Shown: positions 41,846 to 52,225 of the stretch, in pieces
Layout of the letters: each line of letters opens with the position of its first letter
Numbering within the stretch: position 1 is the first letter of the stretch
Program-made: the position numbers and the translations under genes
From: Purshia tridentata
Lineage: Eukaryota; Streptophyta; Magnoliopsida; Rosales; Rosaceae
Direction of reading: 5' to 3'
DNA: 64,000 nucleotides
Assembly (NCBI GenBank): GCA_003254885.1
Contig: QANT01002154.1
Span: 1 to 64,000, forward strand
Notes under the pieces: generated by a model
What the model was told of the DNA's origin: nothing
The model's database searches: none
The model's input: only the letters and a program-made list of their open reading frames with translations

Positions 41846-42946
41846 TCAGTCAGTTCTGTCTTCTGATGCATACAAGCAAACCTTCTCAAGTTTGGTTGGC
41901 CAATCTTCTCCAAGTATTAGAGGATTCAAATCCATTGCAACCTGGAAATCTAATATAGATGCCGAACTGGGCCTGCTTCGTCTTTGTACGTATCTCACTG
42001 GCTGCATCCCATTCAGACCAGGTATTGCAAGGTTATGTCCTTGATCTATGTGTTTGCCCTCAGACCTTGAACCAGCTAAGTCCAAACAGGGCCTTATTAA
42101 TCTCTTTAGGAAAATGTCAAGGCCATTATTCAACAAGTTGGCACAATCCACTGAGATTTTCACTCCCTCCATCTCCAACTTTTTCTCCAACCTCTTCCTT
42201 AAAGAACTACTATCATGCAGCTCACCACTGCTCTGACAAGTCTCATTGTAAATAGCAGATGCCGATCCTTTAATTAACAGTTTTTTTGTCCTTCCAGCAT
42301 GTGTGGGGATGCCAAGAGGAGCTCTAAGAGGGCTCTTATGAATGCTTGGGCTTTCAGCAACCTGATCAACCTCTTCCCCATCTTCGACAGAGCAAGGGGG
42401 TTTGCTTCCCAAAGAAAGCAGCTCGGTTGCCCTTTCTTCTTGAATTTTAGGGACATGATCATCACATGCCCTGCTATTGTTCTTCCCTTGAAGCCCAAAT
42501 GGGGTCAAACGATCCCTTAACCTGCGATCACGAAGATTTGGAGTCCTTCCTTTTCGAGGTGATTGAGGAAAATCTCTGCATGACAAATCAAGACTGCTCC
42601 TTTGATATCCATTTGCCACTTTAACACTCAGAGAACCTGCAATCTTGCTCCTTGTTGACGGGGGAGTCTTCGAAAGGCATGCATTTTTCAGTATTGAATG
42701 AATGAGATGATTATGAAGACAGGCATTTTCTTTCCCTATTGTTCCAATGCAGAGTCGATCAAACTCGGGTTTGCTAATATTGAGACTCAAATATCTTGTA
42801 AGAAGATTAAAATACTTCTCCGCTTTTGGGCTCCCAACCTTCTTCTCAATCTGAGCTTTCAACTCAAAAGTGTCTATCCGAGAAAACTGCCTTCTTGCTG
42901 GCATTCTGGTTTCAAATTGCGCACTTTTATCAACATCAGAATTCAT
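41846..42946 (-). CDS. ADA1/Hfi1-like SAGA complex subunit
   Basis: A single coding exon of 366 residues. Residues about 20-95 form the SAGA-Tad1 (Hfi1/ADA1) domain: RIDTFELKAQIEKKVGSPKA, EKYFNLLTRYLSLNISKPEF, DRLCIGTIGKENACLHNHLI. A second conserved block near residues 255-345 (LRKRLEKKLEMEGVKISVDC, ANLLNNGLDIFLKRLIRPCL, DFQVAMDLNPLILGEDWPTK) is shared by the plant members. In yeast the protein holds SAGA together and contributes a histone fold; the plant proteins are taken to be subunits of the nuclear SAGA-type coactivator. It resembles the At2g24530/At4g31440 group as I recall it. There is no coding intron, but a leader intron is likely (next entry). Confidence 0.85.
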   Translation of the reverse strand: MNSDVDKSAQFETRMPARRQFSRIDTFELKAQIEKKVGSPKAEKYFNLLTRYLSLNISKPEFDRLCIGTIGKENACLHNHLIHSILKNACLSKTPPSTRSKIAGSLSVKVANGYQRSSLDLSCRDFPQSPRKGRTPNLRDRRLRDRLTPFGLQGKNNSRACDDHVPKIQEERATELLSLGSKPPCSVEDGEEVDQVAESPSIHKSPLRAPLGIPTHAGRTKKLLIKGSASAIYNETCQSSGELHDSSSLRKRLEKKLEMEGVKISVDCANLLNNGLDIFLKRLIRPCLDLAGSRSEGKHIDQGHNLAIPGLNGMQPVRYVQRRSRPSSASILDFQVAMDLNPLILGEDWPTKLEKVCLYASEDRTD

Positions 42947-43850
42947 TGAATTAAATCAATACCAACAGAAACCCAAAACAACCAGGCATTCCTCATCATT
43001 TTTAAATCGTTTTTATACCGTAGTGCCAGTGAATTTCAGCTAAAAAAATTTCAACAGTTCTCGTTATATGTTGCATTACATTAAAATTAAGGAAACATTA
43101 GTAACATCGATTCACCTAAAACACGAATCTAGACTCTTAATTTTCACATAAAATCAAGCATTTCAACCAAATCTAAATAGTTAAGCATAACTATGGAATT
43201 CATACCAGCAAGCATAACTATGGTATAAAGTACATAGAACTATAAATTAAAGCAGCAGTTGAACCCAAATAGCCAGCATTCTGTATCTCAAATCCAAAAC
43301 AGAAAATCCCAATTGTTTTGGTTTGATTTGGAAGCAAGTTAGTTTCAGCAAATAAAAATTGAACAGGGCCTGCTGGAACAAGCTGAATACTGAAATTTGA
43401 GACAAAACTTACAAAACCCAGATAGCGATTTAGCTAAAAAGGAAATAATTTAAGTTCATTTAACCAACAAAACACTCAACTCCACCAATTACAGATTGAA
43501 CTGAAAGCAACACCACGCTAAGCATTACACAGAGTTTCACTTAATTTAATTGAAGAGGAAGAAATTAAGGCTTTAGAGACTTCAGAGTAAAAAATTCGAC
43601 TTATTTCGGAGACCCAGTTCAGAATTTGACCAGAAAAACAAACCCCGCAAAGCAATTGAAGAATTGAAACGAAAACAAAAAGAAAGAACCAAAAAAGGTA
43701 AAGTAAACAAAACCAACCTGAATTTTGAAACTGTGAATTAGAATTGCACTGAGCTTCACTGCAGGCACCGTAATTCCTCGATCACTGCATCATTTTACTT
43801 TCAGAACAAGAAAGAGAGAGAGATTGGGGCTGGTAGGCAATACGTTTTTC
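42947..43850 (-). promoter_or_regulatory. Inferred 5' leader with intron for the ADA1-like gene
   Basis: On the minus strand the sequence CAG|GTTGGTTT (exon end 43718) is a good donor and TTTTTTTAG|CTG (exon start 43039) a good acceptor, predicting a 676-nt leader intron. A GA-rich stretch near 43811-43822 lies where the first leader exon would begin. This is a splice-motif reading only. Confidence 0.4.
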
Positions 43851-46323
43851 AGAAGCTTCTTAGGTTACAGGAGGTCAAAGACACGTGCGTTCAAGCTGAG
43901 GAGCCAAACTGCCAATCATCATCAGAGTTCATACATACTTCGTTGACTCCAAGTCAACGCACACGTACACATTGCCTATCCATTAGCCCACCAATTAATT
44001 TTCTGTGCCAAATAAATGCAAAAACATTTCAATATCTAATCTTATTTTAAAGTTTTTTTTTTTTTTAAAGAACAATCTTATTCTAAAGTTTATTTATGTT
44101 ATTGTTGATTAAAATTTGTAAGAATTTTCTATGCATGTAGTATTATTAGATTTTAATCCATCAATGATTCTTCATTTTGGCTCATAATGATACATGAGGA
44201 GACACGTCTCTATAGTTGGATGAAAAAAGACCAAATTACCCTCAGGCATGCTCTTGACATTCAATTCAATGTTACAGGTTCCGCACATTTTATGAAGAGA
44301 TTAGTATAGTCCCTAGTCCCTAAAATATATGGTTAAGGTTTCATCATAAACTCTAATTTTGTTTCAATTTGTGTGTCTTCGTGCCTCTTGCAATGGTTGT
44401 GGTCGTGTCTTTTCTTAATCCTAGGTTGTATTTCGTAGCCTTAAATGAGAAGGAAAAACAGGTTCCGATATAGAGGCAAACAACAAAAATTTTGTTGTAA
44501 TTTTCCGTATTAAATAAAAATTAATTGCAGTTCAATTGGGAAACTATGTTATCGTTGGGGATTAAGGGGTTTCTTGTTTTGAATTCTTACTAGTCATACA
44601 GAGCCTGCAACTTGCTGTAGATATGGGTTATTTGCATTTTATCACAAAGTAAGCATTTCCTCAAGCTTTCTTAATGGTTAATCATCTTGCAAATGGAAAT
44701 TAGAGTAATTTTGGCACATCCCATCTCACAGGTTTTTGTTATTAACTGAGAGAGCGTAATAGGATTGCTTGCCTTGTGCTAGAGAAATGTGGTATTTTTT
44801 TTGGGTTAGAGGATGGTAAAGCATGACTTATAGATTGTATTCAACCTATATATATGTATTTTGTAACCCATCTTTATTATTAATAAAAATCAACCTTTTA
44901 GATCTCCTTAAAAAGACTCTTATAAGTAACAGACATTGCTACATATTGTTACTTAAGCAATGTGTTATAATATGAGTGATCGACGGATTGATAATTAAAT
45001 TAGAATTTACAGTTTCAGATATTAATAATTATATGCATGTTACAATTCTAAAAAATTGATCATACAGCAGCCGCTAAGACCCAAAAGCTTAATTAAGTTG
45101 CACTGCACAAGTCAAAATGCCATCAATCTTATCCACGGCCATGAATTATACACAATATATATATGAATCGAAGAAGTAAAAGACTCCAATTAATCACACA
45201 TTCATAAGATTGATGAAACATGGCTTCAAACTTGAGTCATGCAAGCCATTATATCTGTCAACGGCCAGCTCTTTACGTGGGTACAAGTCAATTCAAAGGC
45301 ATCCAATGTCTCTATAAACACAGCAGGAAAACCTCATGCAAGGTCTGCAACATTCAAACGAGAATTCAAGTGTACCTTACTATCCGAACTTAATTATGGC
45401 AGAGTCTTTGGCGGGTTTACGTGGTACTGACCCATTGATCTCTCAGTTCTGAAACTCCTCTAGCTAGTTCGATCTGTACGTACAACTGAAACCAACCACA
45501 ACTTTGTAGGATATATTGCAGGTTTCACCAAAACCACTTCATCAGAAGTGTCGGTTTGGTACTTCACCGTTATATTATGTAGTATGCATGATGCTGTTCA
45601 TCAATTCCCTTTTTCCTTTCATGGCCGGTATTCCATACTCCATGTAGCATCTATGTATTGTACTGCTTAATTTTCACCCCCATAAATTAAAACAGCAATC
45701 ATATATGGAAACAAAGTACATTGTCGTACACAGACTGGAAATCAAAAGTGATCAAAATATACATATAATCATAGAAAATATAAATTATTTTAACACATGC
45801 TCAGCTACAACTTATTAATTTCTCTCTTAGAAGAAGGCAATTAAACACTCTAGAGTAGGCTTCAACCTGGGCATACCATCGGTACATACATCTGAACCAT
45901 TAATGAGGTTGAGTTTAACTAAATGTGTACGTGGTCTAGATTTATGATTCACACATCTGACAAGAAAATAATATTAATTATAGTCACATTTAAAGTTCTT
46001 ATGAAATTTAAACGCGGCTGAAATTTAAAAAAAAAANAAAAAAAAAAAAGGGGGGGGGAGGGGTGGGGGGGAAGAAAGGGACTAATCTTTAGGTTAATTA
46101 TTTGCAACATGACTCAAACCAACCTTCATCATCACATTAATTAAGCTCATATGTCTACTATTAACTAGAAACAGTAGTATATCATTAAGTAGAACATTAA
46201 CTAAGTAATTAATTAGGTAGCCAGCTAGCTAGAGAGAAGTCAAATTAATTATATAAATTAAGTTTGGTCAGATGATGATAATCCGAAATTAAGCAGTAGT
46301 TCAAATCAATTAATCTGGTGAAT
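43851..46323. other. Intergenic region between ADA1-like and SCL32 genes
   Basis: It holds the ADA1-like promoter on the left and the SCL32 3' flank on the right. There is an A-run with one unresolved base (N at 46037) followed by a G-rich run (46050-46071), a difficult stretch for sequencing. The open frame at 45239-45430 has no recognisable content. Confidence 0.5.
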
Positions 46324-47694
46324 TCAAGCAGGAAGCCAAGCAGTTGCAAAGACAACATTGTGTCCTTTCCAAGTAAGAACAACATCTTCATCTTCTCTCT
46401 TGAAACCCCAGCCGGCGGCGTGTTCATCGAGCATGGTCTTGACCTCCGCCACGGCGTCGTCGCCAAAAGCAACACTCCGAAAATTAGCAGTCCGCATGCG
46501 CTGAACCCACCTGCATTTGGGCTCGAGCCTCTCGACCCTCTGAAAGCCCTCGCAGGCGATGACGTTCTCAATCTTCCAGCACACGTCGGCCTCGTACCAC
46601 TGCCTCTGCTTGCTCCCCCTCGGCAGGAACGTGTCCACCGTGTCGTAGGGGATCCAGAGGTAGTTGAAGGCCGACCTCAGCCGACAGACCAAGTTGTTCG
46701 ATGTCAAGTCCGCGTCTTCGTCCACCAAAACGACCACGGTCGGCTCCAGACTGCGGAGAGCTTTGAGAAACATTGTACGAAGCGAGGAAGAAGATGCTAA
46801 GCTTTCTTCTGGAATGTAATGAAGCATCATGTGACAATTCACAACGAGAGCTTCACCACTTTCAGCGTACACCAGATTTTGGACTCGGAGCTGTTCGATG
46901 AGGTTGGCGAAGCCGTCGGTGTAGCTGGAAGGGATGACTCGGAATTCGAGGAATATGTTTCTGGATCGAGCGAAATTGACTAACTTGGTGCCCAGTTCCT
47001 CGTACGAGAGGTCGAGCATTGGCGGCACGTCTTCGGTGGTTCCGGCCACGGTGAGCTTCAGCAGCGGAGGGACGGAGTTTGCTTCCTGGCGGCTGGCGAT
47101 GGCGTCAACGAGAGTCGGGATTTGCATGCAATGCGTGAGGCTCAAATCCACCAAGTGAATTACCGAATAGCCCTCCACGGCTTCTAGGATGGCAGCGTTG
47201 GCGGCGGTGAAGCCGAACCTGTGCCACGGGGTTAAGTCGATGAAGCCCGCGAGCTCGATGACGGAGAATTTGTGAGTGTGTTGGGTGAAGTCAGACTGGG
47301 CATTGGCCATGGCGGCGAGGATCTTGCAGCTGCCGACTCTGGCGGCGCGGGCGATGAGAGCCCGAAGAAATGCGCAGGTGAGGCGCTGGTTGGAGTCGCC
47401 GTCGGGAGGGGCGATGTTGTTGAGGACCCACAGGATTTGCTGGGCGAGAGTGGCGTCGTTGGTTTCGATGGCGTTGGCGCAGTGGACGAGCAACTGCTCC
47501 ATGCAATTGGCGTCGCCGAAGCTTCCCTGCAGCGCCGCTGCGGCCTTTGAAGTGGGAAAGCCGGGCCACGGCCGCGTGCGGTGGGGTTGGTTTTTATTCA
47601 TGATGGGGAGACTGGAAAACGGTGGCGATGATGTTGTGATTTGGTGTAAGGGGGGTGGTGGTGGTGGTGGCGGAGTCTCGGTAAATTGCATCAT
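46324..47694 (-). CDS. SCL32: GRAS transcriptional regulator SCARECROW-LIKE 32
   Basis: An intronless 456-residue protein, as usual for GRAS genes. A poly-proline stretch (residues 8-15) starts a low-complexity N-terminus. The GRAS domain runs from about residue 63 to the end. Leucine-rich region I includes MEQLLVHCANAIETND and LTCAFLRALIARAA; the VHIID-type core is VIHLVDLS (178-185); the PFYRE region includes VNCHMMLHYIPEES; and the SAW region ends the protein with TWKGHNVVFATAWLPA. GRAS proteins act in the nucleus as transcription regulators, often by protein contacts; the head MMQFTETPPP and core match the SCL32 group (At3g49950). The coding region is much more GC-rich than its surroundings, which produces several long but meaningless antisense frames. 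No frameshift or missing block was seen. Confidence 0.92.
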   Translation of the reverse strand: MMQFTETPPPPPPPPLHQITTSSPPFSSLPIMNKNQPHRTRPWPGFPTSKAAAALQGSFGDANCMEQLLVHCANAIETNDATLAQQILWVLNNIAPPDGDSNQRLTCAFLRALIARAARVGSCKILAAMANAQSDFTQHTHKFSVIELAGFIDLTPWHRFGFTAANAAILEAVEGYSVIHLVDLSLTHCMQIPTLVDAIASRQEANSVPPLLKLTVAGTTEDVPPMLDLSYEELGTKLVNFARSRNIFLEFRVIPSSYTDGFANLIEQLRVQNLVYAESGEALVVNCHMMLHYIPEESLASSSSLRTMFLKALRSLEPTVVVLVDEDADLTSNNLVCRLRSAFNYLWIPYDTVDTFLPRGSKQRQWYEADVCWKIENVIACEGFQRVERLEPKCRWVQRMRTANFRSVAFGDDAVAEVKTMLDEHAAGWGFKREDEDVVLTWKGHNVVFATAWLPA

Positions 47695-48375
47695 TGAGTG
47701 TTGTGGGGGTGTGTGAGAGACAGAATTTGAGGAAATAAATTCACAAGAGGACTGAAATTGTGTAAGTGGTCAGAAATCAGAAATCAGAAATTAGAGCAGA
47801 GAAGAGAAAAAGACGAGACTGGTAGTGGGTTGATTTGGCATTGGGAGACGGTCCAAAATCGAAATGCTGGTTAAAATTTCATTCTGAAAATGAATCGAAG
47901 AGATGGAATGGACAGTTCATGCTTTAATCTGAGTTTTGTGTGTATTGTTGGGTGGCATGGGGGAGTAAAAGGGACTGTTCAGGAGGAGAGAACTCTCATC
48001 CCAAAAAAGTTTAATTGGAAGTCAAATTCGGCAAAAGAGACCTATCGATCTTAACAGTATTGATATCTCAGGCTCTTTTGCTGAGTTTGTAAGAATAGAT
48101 TACAGGGATAGAGAGAGAGAGCAAGGGGAGGAGTGCAATAAGGCAATAGAAGCAGTGATTGTGCTACCAAACCTTTTCAAGCTACAAAAGGGGGTAATCC
48201 CTCGAGAGAGAAAGCTGTGCTTAATTGTGGTGTGCCTTTTCTTTTCTGTTGCATATTCATATTTTGGTGGCATGTGAAGTAGCCGGCCAAACATTTGTTT
48301 GTATCTGGAAGTTGAGATTTTGTCATGGAATGGAGGGTGGGGATCAGAGGCAGTTAGTCTTTGCTGCTTCACGGG

Positions 48376-48410
48376 TCATCATATATATCATATATATCAT
48401 ATATATCATA
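48376..48410. repeat. 10-bp tandem repeat TCATATATAT
   Basis: About three and a half copies of TCATATATAT in the SCL32 upstream region. Simple-sequence repeat, likely length-variable. Confidence 0.85.
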
Positions 48411-49927
48411 CCACACGCACATACGCACGCATAAATATATATCCTCAACAAATCATTTTATGCAGTTTTCTTTCTTCTTTTGTCTTTATTTAATTTTAAT
48501 TTATGAAATAAATTTGTAGTATTTTATCAGTGTGAGTGTGAAGTTACGTAAATGCTTGAATTTATATTATATAATTATGATTGAAACAAATAATCCAAAA
48601 ACTAATAGTCTTCCTTCTTAACATGGGGTTCTAGGCAAACAAATGTAAACGGTATAAGTGTAGTTCTACCGTGTAAATTATTTATGTCTAAAGATGATAT
48701 AGTTTTTTAGTTTAATATTTAAAATTTATATAGGGAAATATAATTATGTAAAAGCCTAAAACAATGTAGTTTTATATACAAGTACAAGATTGACACCAAA
48801 AAGTCATTCGGATCCATATATAATTCATGTACTAATATATATTTCCATAAAGTACAAGTCTAATTATATAATTAATAGTTTAATGAAAGTATTTTTCAGT
48901 TTTGAGAAGTTAAATCAAAACTGAAGAAGTTTTATATATATAAATCTGATATATATCAACAACAGATGTAATTTTGTACTTAATGGATGCAAATCCGTTA
49001 CGCAAAAGTATAATATTGACAATTTGACATGTGTCTGATCATGGATATAAATCTTCTATACATATGTGGCTGGTTGATTGATCATCTTTATTTTAGAGAG
49101 TGAGAAAAGGTATAATATTAAAACAGACGGTAGACCTCATTGTCGTCGACAATGACCATTCCTTTGTCTCATCGATGCATGTAAAAATTTGGCTGCCATG
49201 ACTCTCTCTCTCTCTGTAATATCATAGCGTTATAAGAATAATCAAATTAACTTGTAGGATGTAAAACTGTAGCATAATGTACAACGTTATTAATAAACTA
49301 ATGACATTTTTATATGATTCTTCTGTCAATCCTCTTCCAGATTTAGTATTATTATTATGCACATTACATTTATCCAATTTCAAGTCGATACAATATAAAC
49401 AACAAAGCTGTTAGGTTGGAAGGAATTTGGATTCTCTTCTTATATTAGCAATTATTGGTTTCTAATATGAGTTTATCTATTAAAAATTCAAAGGTTCTCT
49501 AATTTAATTTATTTAAGATTTAGTAATAGTATTCAAATACATATTATAACCCGCTCTTAAGTTTTTGTTTAGTAGCATTAGAGACACCAATAATTATTCT
49601 AACTTTCTAAATCTTAACTAATGTTAGTAGTATTTTAATTGCTAAATGACGTACACTAGGCCTATTTTACCTTATTTATTTATAATAAGTAAAAAAACAA
49701 CATGTTATTTTAATGAAATAAAATTAAATAATAATTGGTATTTCAAGTATTATTATTCCAATATTAGATCTAGATCCAATTGAGATACCCATATTAGACT
49801 CAATTATTAGCTCAATCAATATGGAATTTTGTTGAACACTTCTCCCTTACGTTGAACCCTAGCGCGCTAGTTTTTTCGAGTAGTCATAGTACAATTGAAC
49901 AAGTACATATGGTTGAGAGTTATGTTG

Positions 49928-50103
49928 GATGTATCACAATGTTCGATTATATTATCAATTAATAGTATAATCAGCAAATGTAATTAAGCCACCTTAACAG
50001 AACTACAAATTAATAAACTATTTACACCACTATCATACCACATCTTTAATAAAGGTCAGGCCCACCAAGATGGTATCAATATAATCGAACATTGTGATAC
50101 ATC
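49928..50103. repeat. Perfect 26-bp inverted repeat with 124-nt loop
   Basis: The arm 49928-49953 (GATGTATCACAATGTTCGAT followed by TATATT) is the exact reverse complement of 50078-50103 over 26 bases; the pairing stops sharply on both sides. The loop shows no further strong pairing. It could be a small MITE, although no target duplication is evident, or a foldback that yields small RNA. Confidence 0.75.
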
Positions 50104-51957
50104 TGCATTTAATCAAAGTACGTTAAATTCATATTTGATCAAAGTACGTTAAAAAGTACTTTACACCAAACTCCCTCATGAATTTTTAAAAAGTAGTTAT
50201 ACCAAACTCCCTCATGTTTGATACAGCTAAAAAATTGCTGACTGGGTACAATTAATTAGTTGATGAATAGCAGTTCATAATAACATAGGATAACAATCTA
50301 ATGCATGTAGAAATACGCGTGGGAGAAAATAAAAATGTGCAAGTGATCGAGTGTACTTGGATTACATGTTATTTTGTCATGTGCTCACTAATTATAATAA
50401 ATGTACAACTATGTCACCAAAGAAATTAATTAAGACTCAACTGATTAAGCCCTATGCATGCATGAAAGGAACATGAGTGCTAACGTTTACTCTAACCCCT
50501 CATTTTATCCCTAGTTCTGTCTCCTTCCATTCATGAATATTCATCTTCCCATTTTATAGATATATATACTTAATTAAACAATTATCTCATATATTCTTAT
50601 CTGCAACACTGCTTTTTATAAAAATGAAGTCACAGCATTTCGTCAGCATAGATACTCTTCCCCACTCCATATGCTCTCTCTCTCTCAATTGCCTAAATTA
50701 AAGGATTGCATTTTTGCACAAACAAATGTACATGTGTAAGATCTTATCCAGGACCAGTTGTGGATATTGCACTGGAAATCTGAATATTGCATGCATATAT
50801 GCTGCATGTTGGAGGAATCTAATTTTAAGTAACATCATGCATGTGAAGGTTGCGCCCAATTGGAAAAAGGCCAGCTAGGGTCCATATGTATACATATCTC
50901 TCATACATACCTGGCTCTGTGAAATATTGCCTGCAATGAACACGTGACGTACAACTCTCTTTTTGTTCCTTGTTCAAGGACTAGTCACGGCTAGTCCTTC
51001 ATATGTTTGCCTTCTAACCCCCAACCCCACCTTAAATAGACTACTCAAACTCAACCTTCACAACCACATACAATTTATACTCACAGCTACCTCCAAACAC
51101 CACAAAATTAATTTATCTTTTTTTTTCCTTCTCTTTTCACCTTTATTATTTTATGGTGTACAAATTTTTATTGGTAACAAAGAAAACTTACTTGATGAAG
51201 TCTTAAAAAAAATGTTTCATATAGGTGCAATCATCCGTAAATTATATGTTAATTCTATTATTTCGTACACATGAGCATGCATGACCATTATTAATATCTA
51301 GTCTTTCTACTTTGTATTTGTAGTACTATTGAATTAGTTATTATATCATGATGTTGATTCTAAACGTGTAAATTAGTCAAAAGCCACTAAATTCATTCCG
51401 GTTAAGTAATAAACACCTGTATTTAATTTATCTATTTTCCAGCCATTATTTTATAATTTTTTATTTGTTGCAGCCCTTAATCAAAGCTCATTTTCCCTGT
51501 TTTTATTTTTATTTTCACTGAAGGCAAAGACAGCAAGCAAACTCACCAAGCCGATTCACCCATCAATCTCGCAAGCTTCATCGACCCATTGAGCCATAGC
51601 CATAGCTTCGTTGTATAGCCAAACCAAGACCCAAGACTTGTCTCTGGAGTCATACATCCAAAGAGTGCTCTGTGTGTGAGTGTAAGAAGTAAAGTGTTTG
51701 GACTTTGAGAAATTTTCGCTTTGCCCAAGTTTGAATCTATATTTATCTTTTAATCTTTAAACATGATGGACATATTTGTTTGCTTGTTGGTTTGGATTTT
51801 GGAGAAGGAGTCAAAAGTTTATTGCGGGGAAACCAAGAAAGCACTTTTTTACGTGATTTGCAAAGTGGTAGTTATCAAGAGAAGGATGAAACTTCAAAAA
51901 GCTAATTGGGTTGGGTTGGGAGGAAGATGGGTTTTCCTCGTGAAAGATGTTACGCAG

Positions 51958-52225
51958 TAAAGAGTTACACTTCTAAAGTGTAATTCTTTCATTTTTAAAA
52001 TATAATTTTTATACACTTTAGTTTAATTTTTTTGTTTTAATGTCATATGTCAAGAGTTATACTTTATTAACTTTTTTCTTGAGAATTACACTTTATAATT
52101 TCTTAGAATTACACTTTACTTAATTTTTTTAAAGAATTTTTTGTTTTTTGTTTTTATATTTTTATAGCTAATTTTTTTTTTGGTTAAAATTATATTTTGT
52201 GGCTTATTAATAAAGAGCTATATTT
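51958..52225. repeat. Array of AGAATTACACTTTA-like motifs
   Basis: The motif occurs as AGAGTTACACTT (51961), inverted immediately after as AAGTGTAATTCTTT (a foldback), then AGAGTTATACTTTA (52053), AGAATTACACTTTA (52082 and 52105) and AGAGCTATATTTTA (about 52214). Spacing is irregular. It looks like a decayed element or slippage-derived array. Confidence 0.6.

Noticed and set aside
46568-47716. Several long open frames antisense to SCL32, up to 146 codons
   Set aside because: They are mirror images of a GC-rich, intronless GRAS coding region; their composition is glycine/arginine-rich and no family is recognisable.
51763-51960. 65-codon plus-strand frame near an SRP-like hydrophobic start
   Set aside because: No family match, no upstream promoter features, and it sits in AT-rich intergenic DNA.
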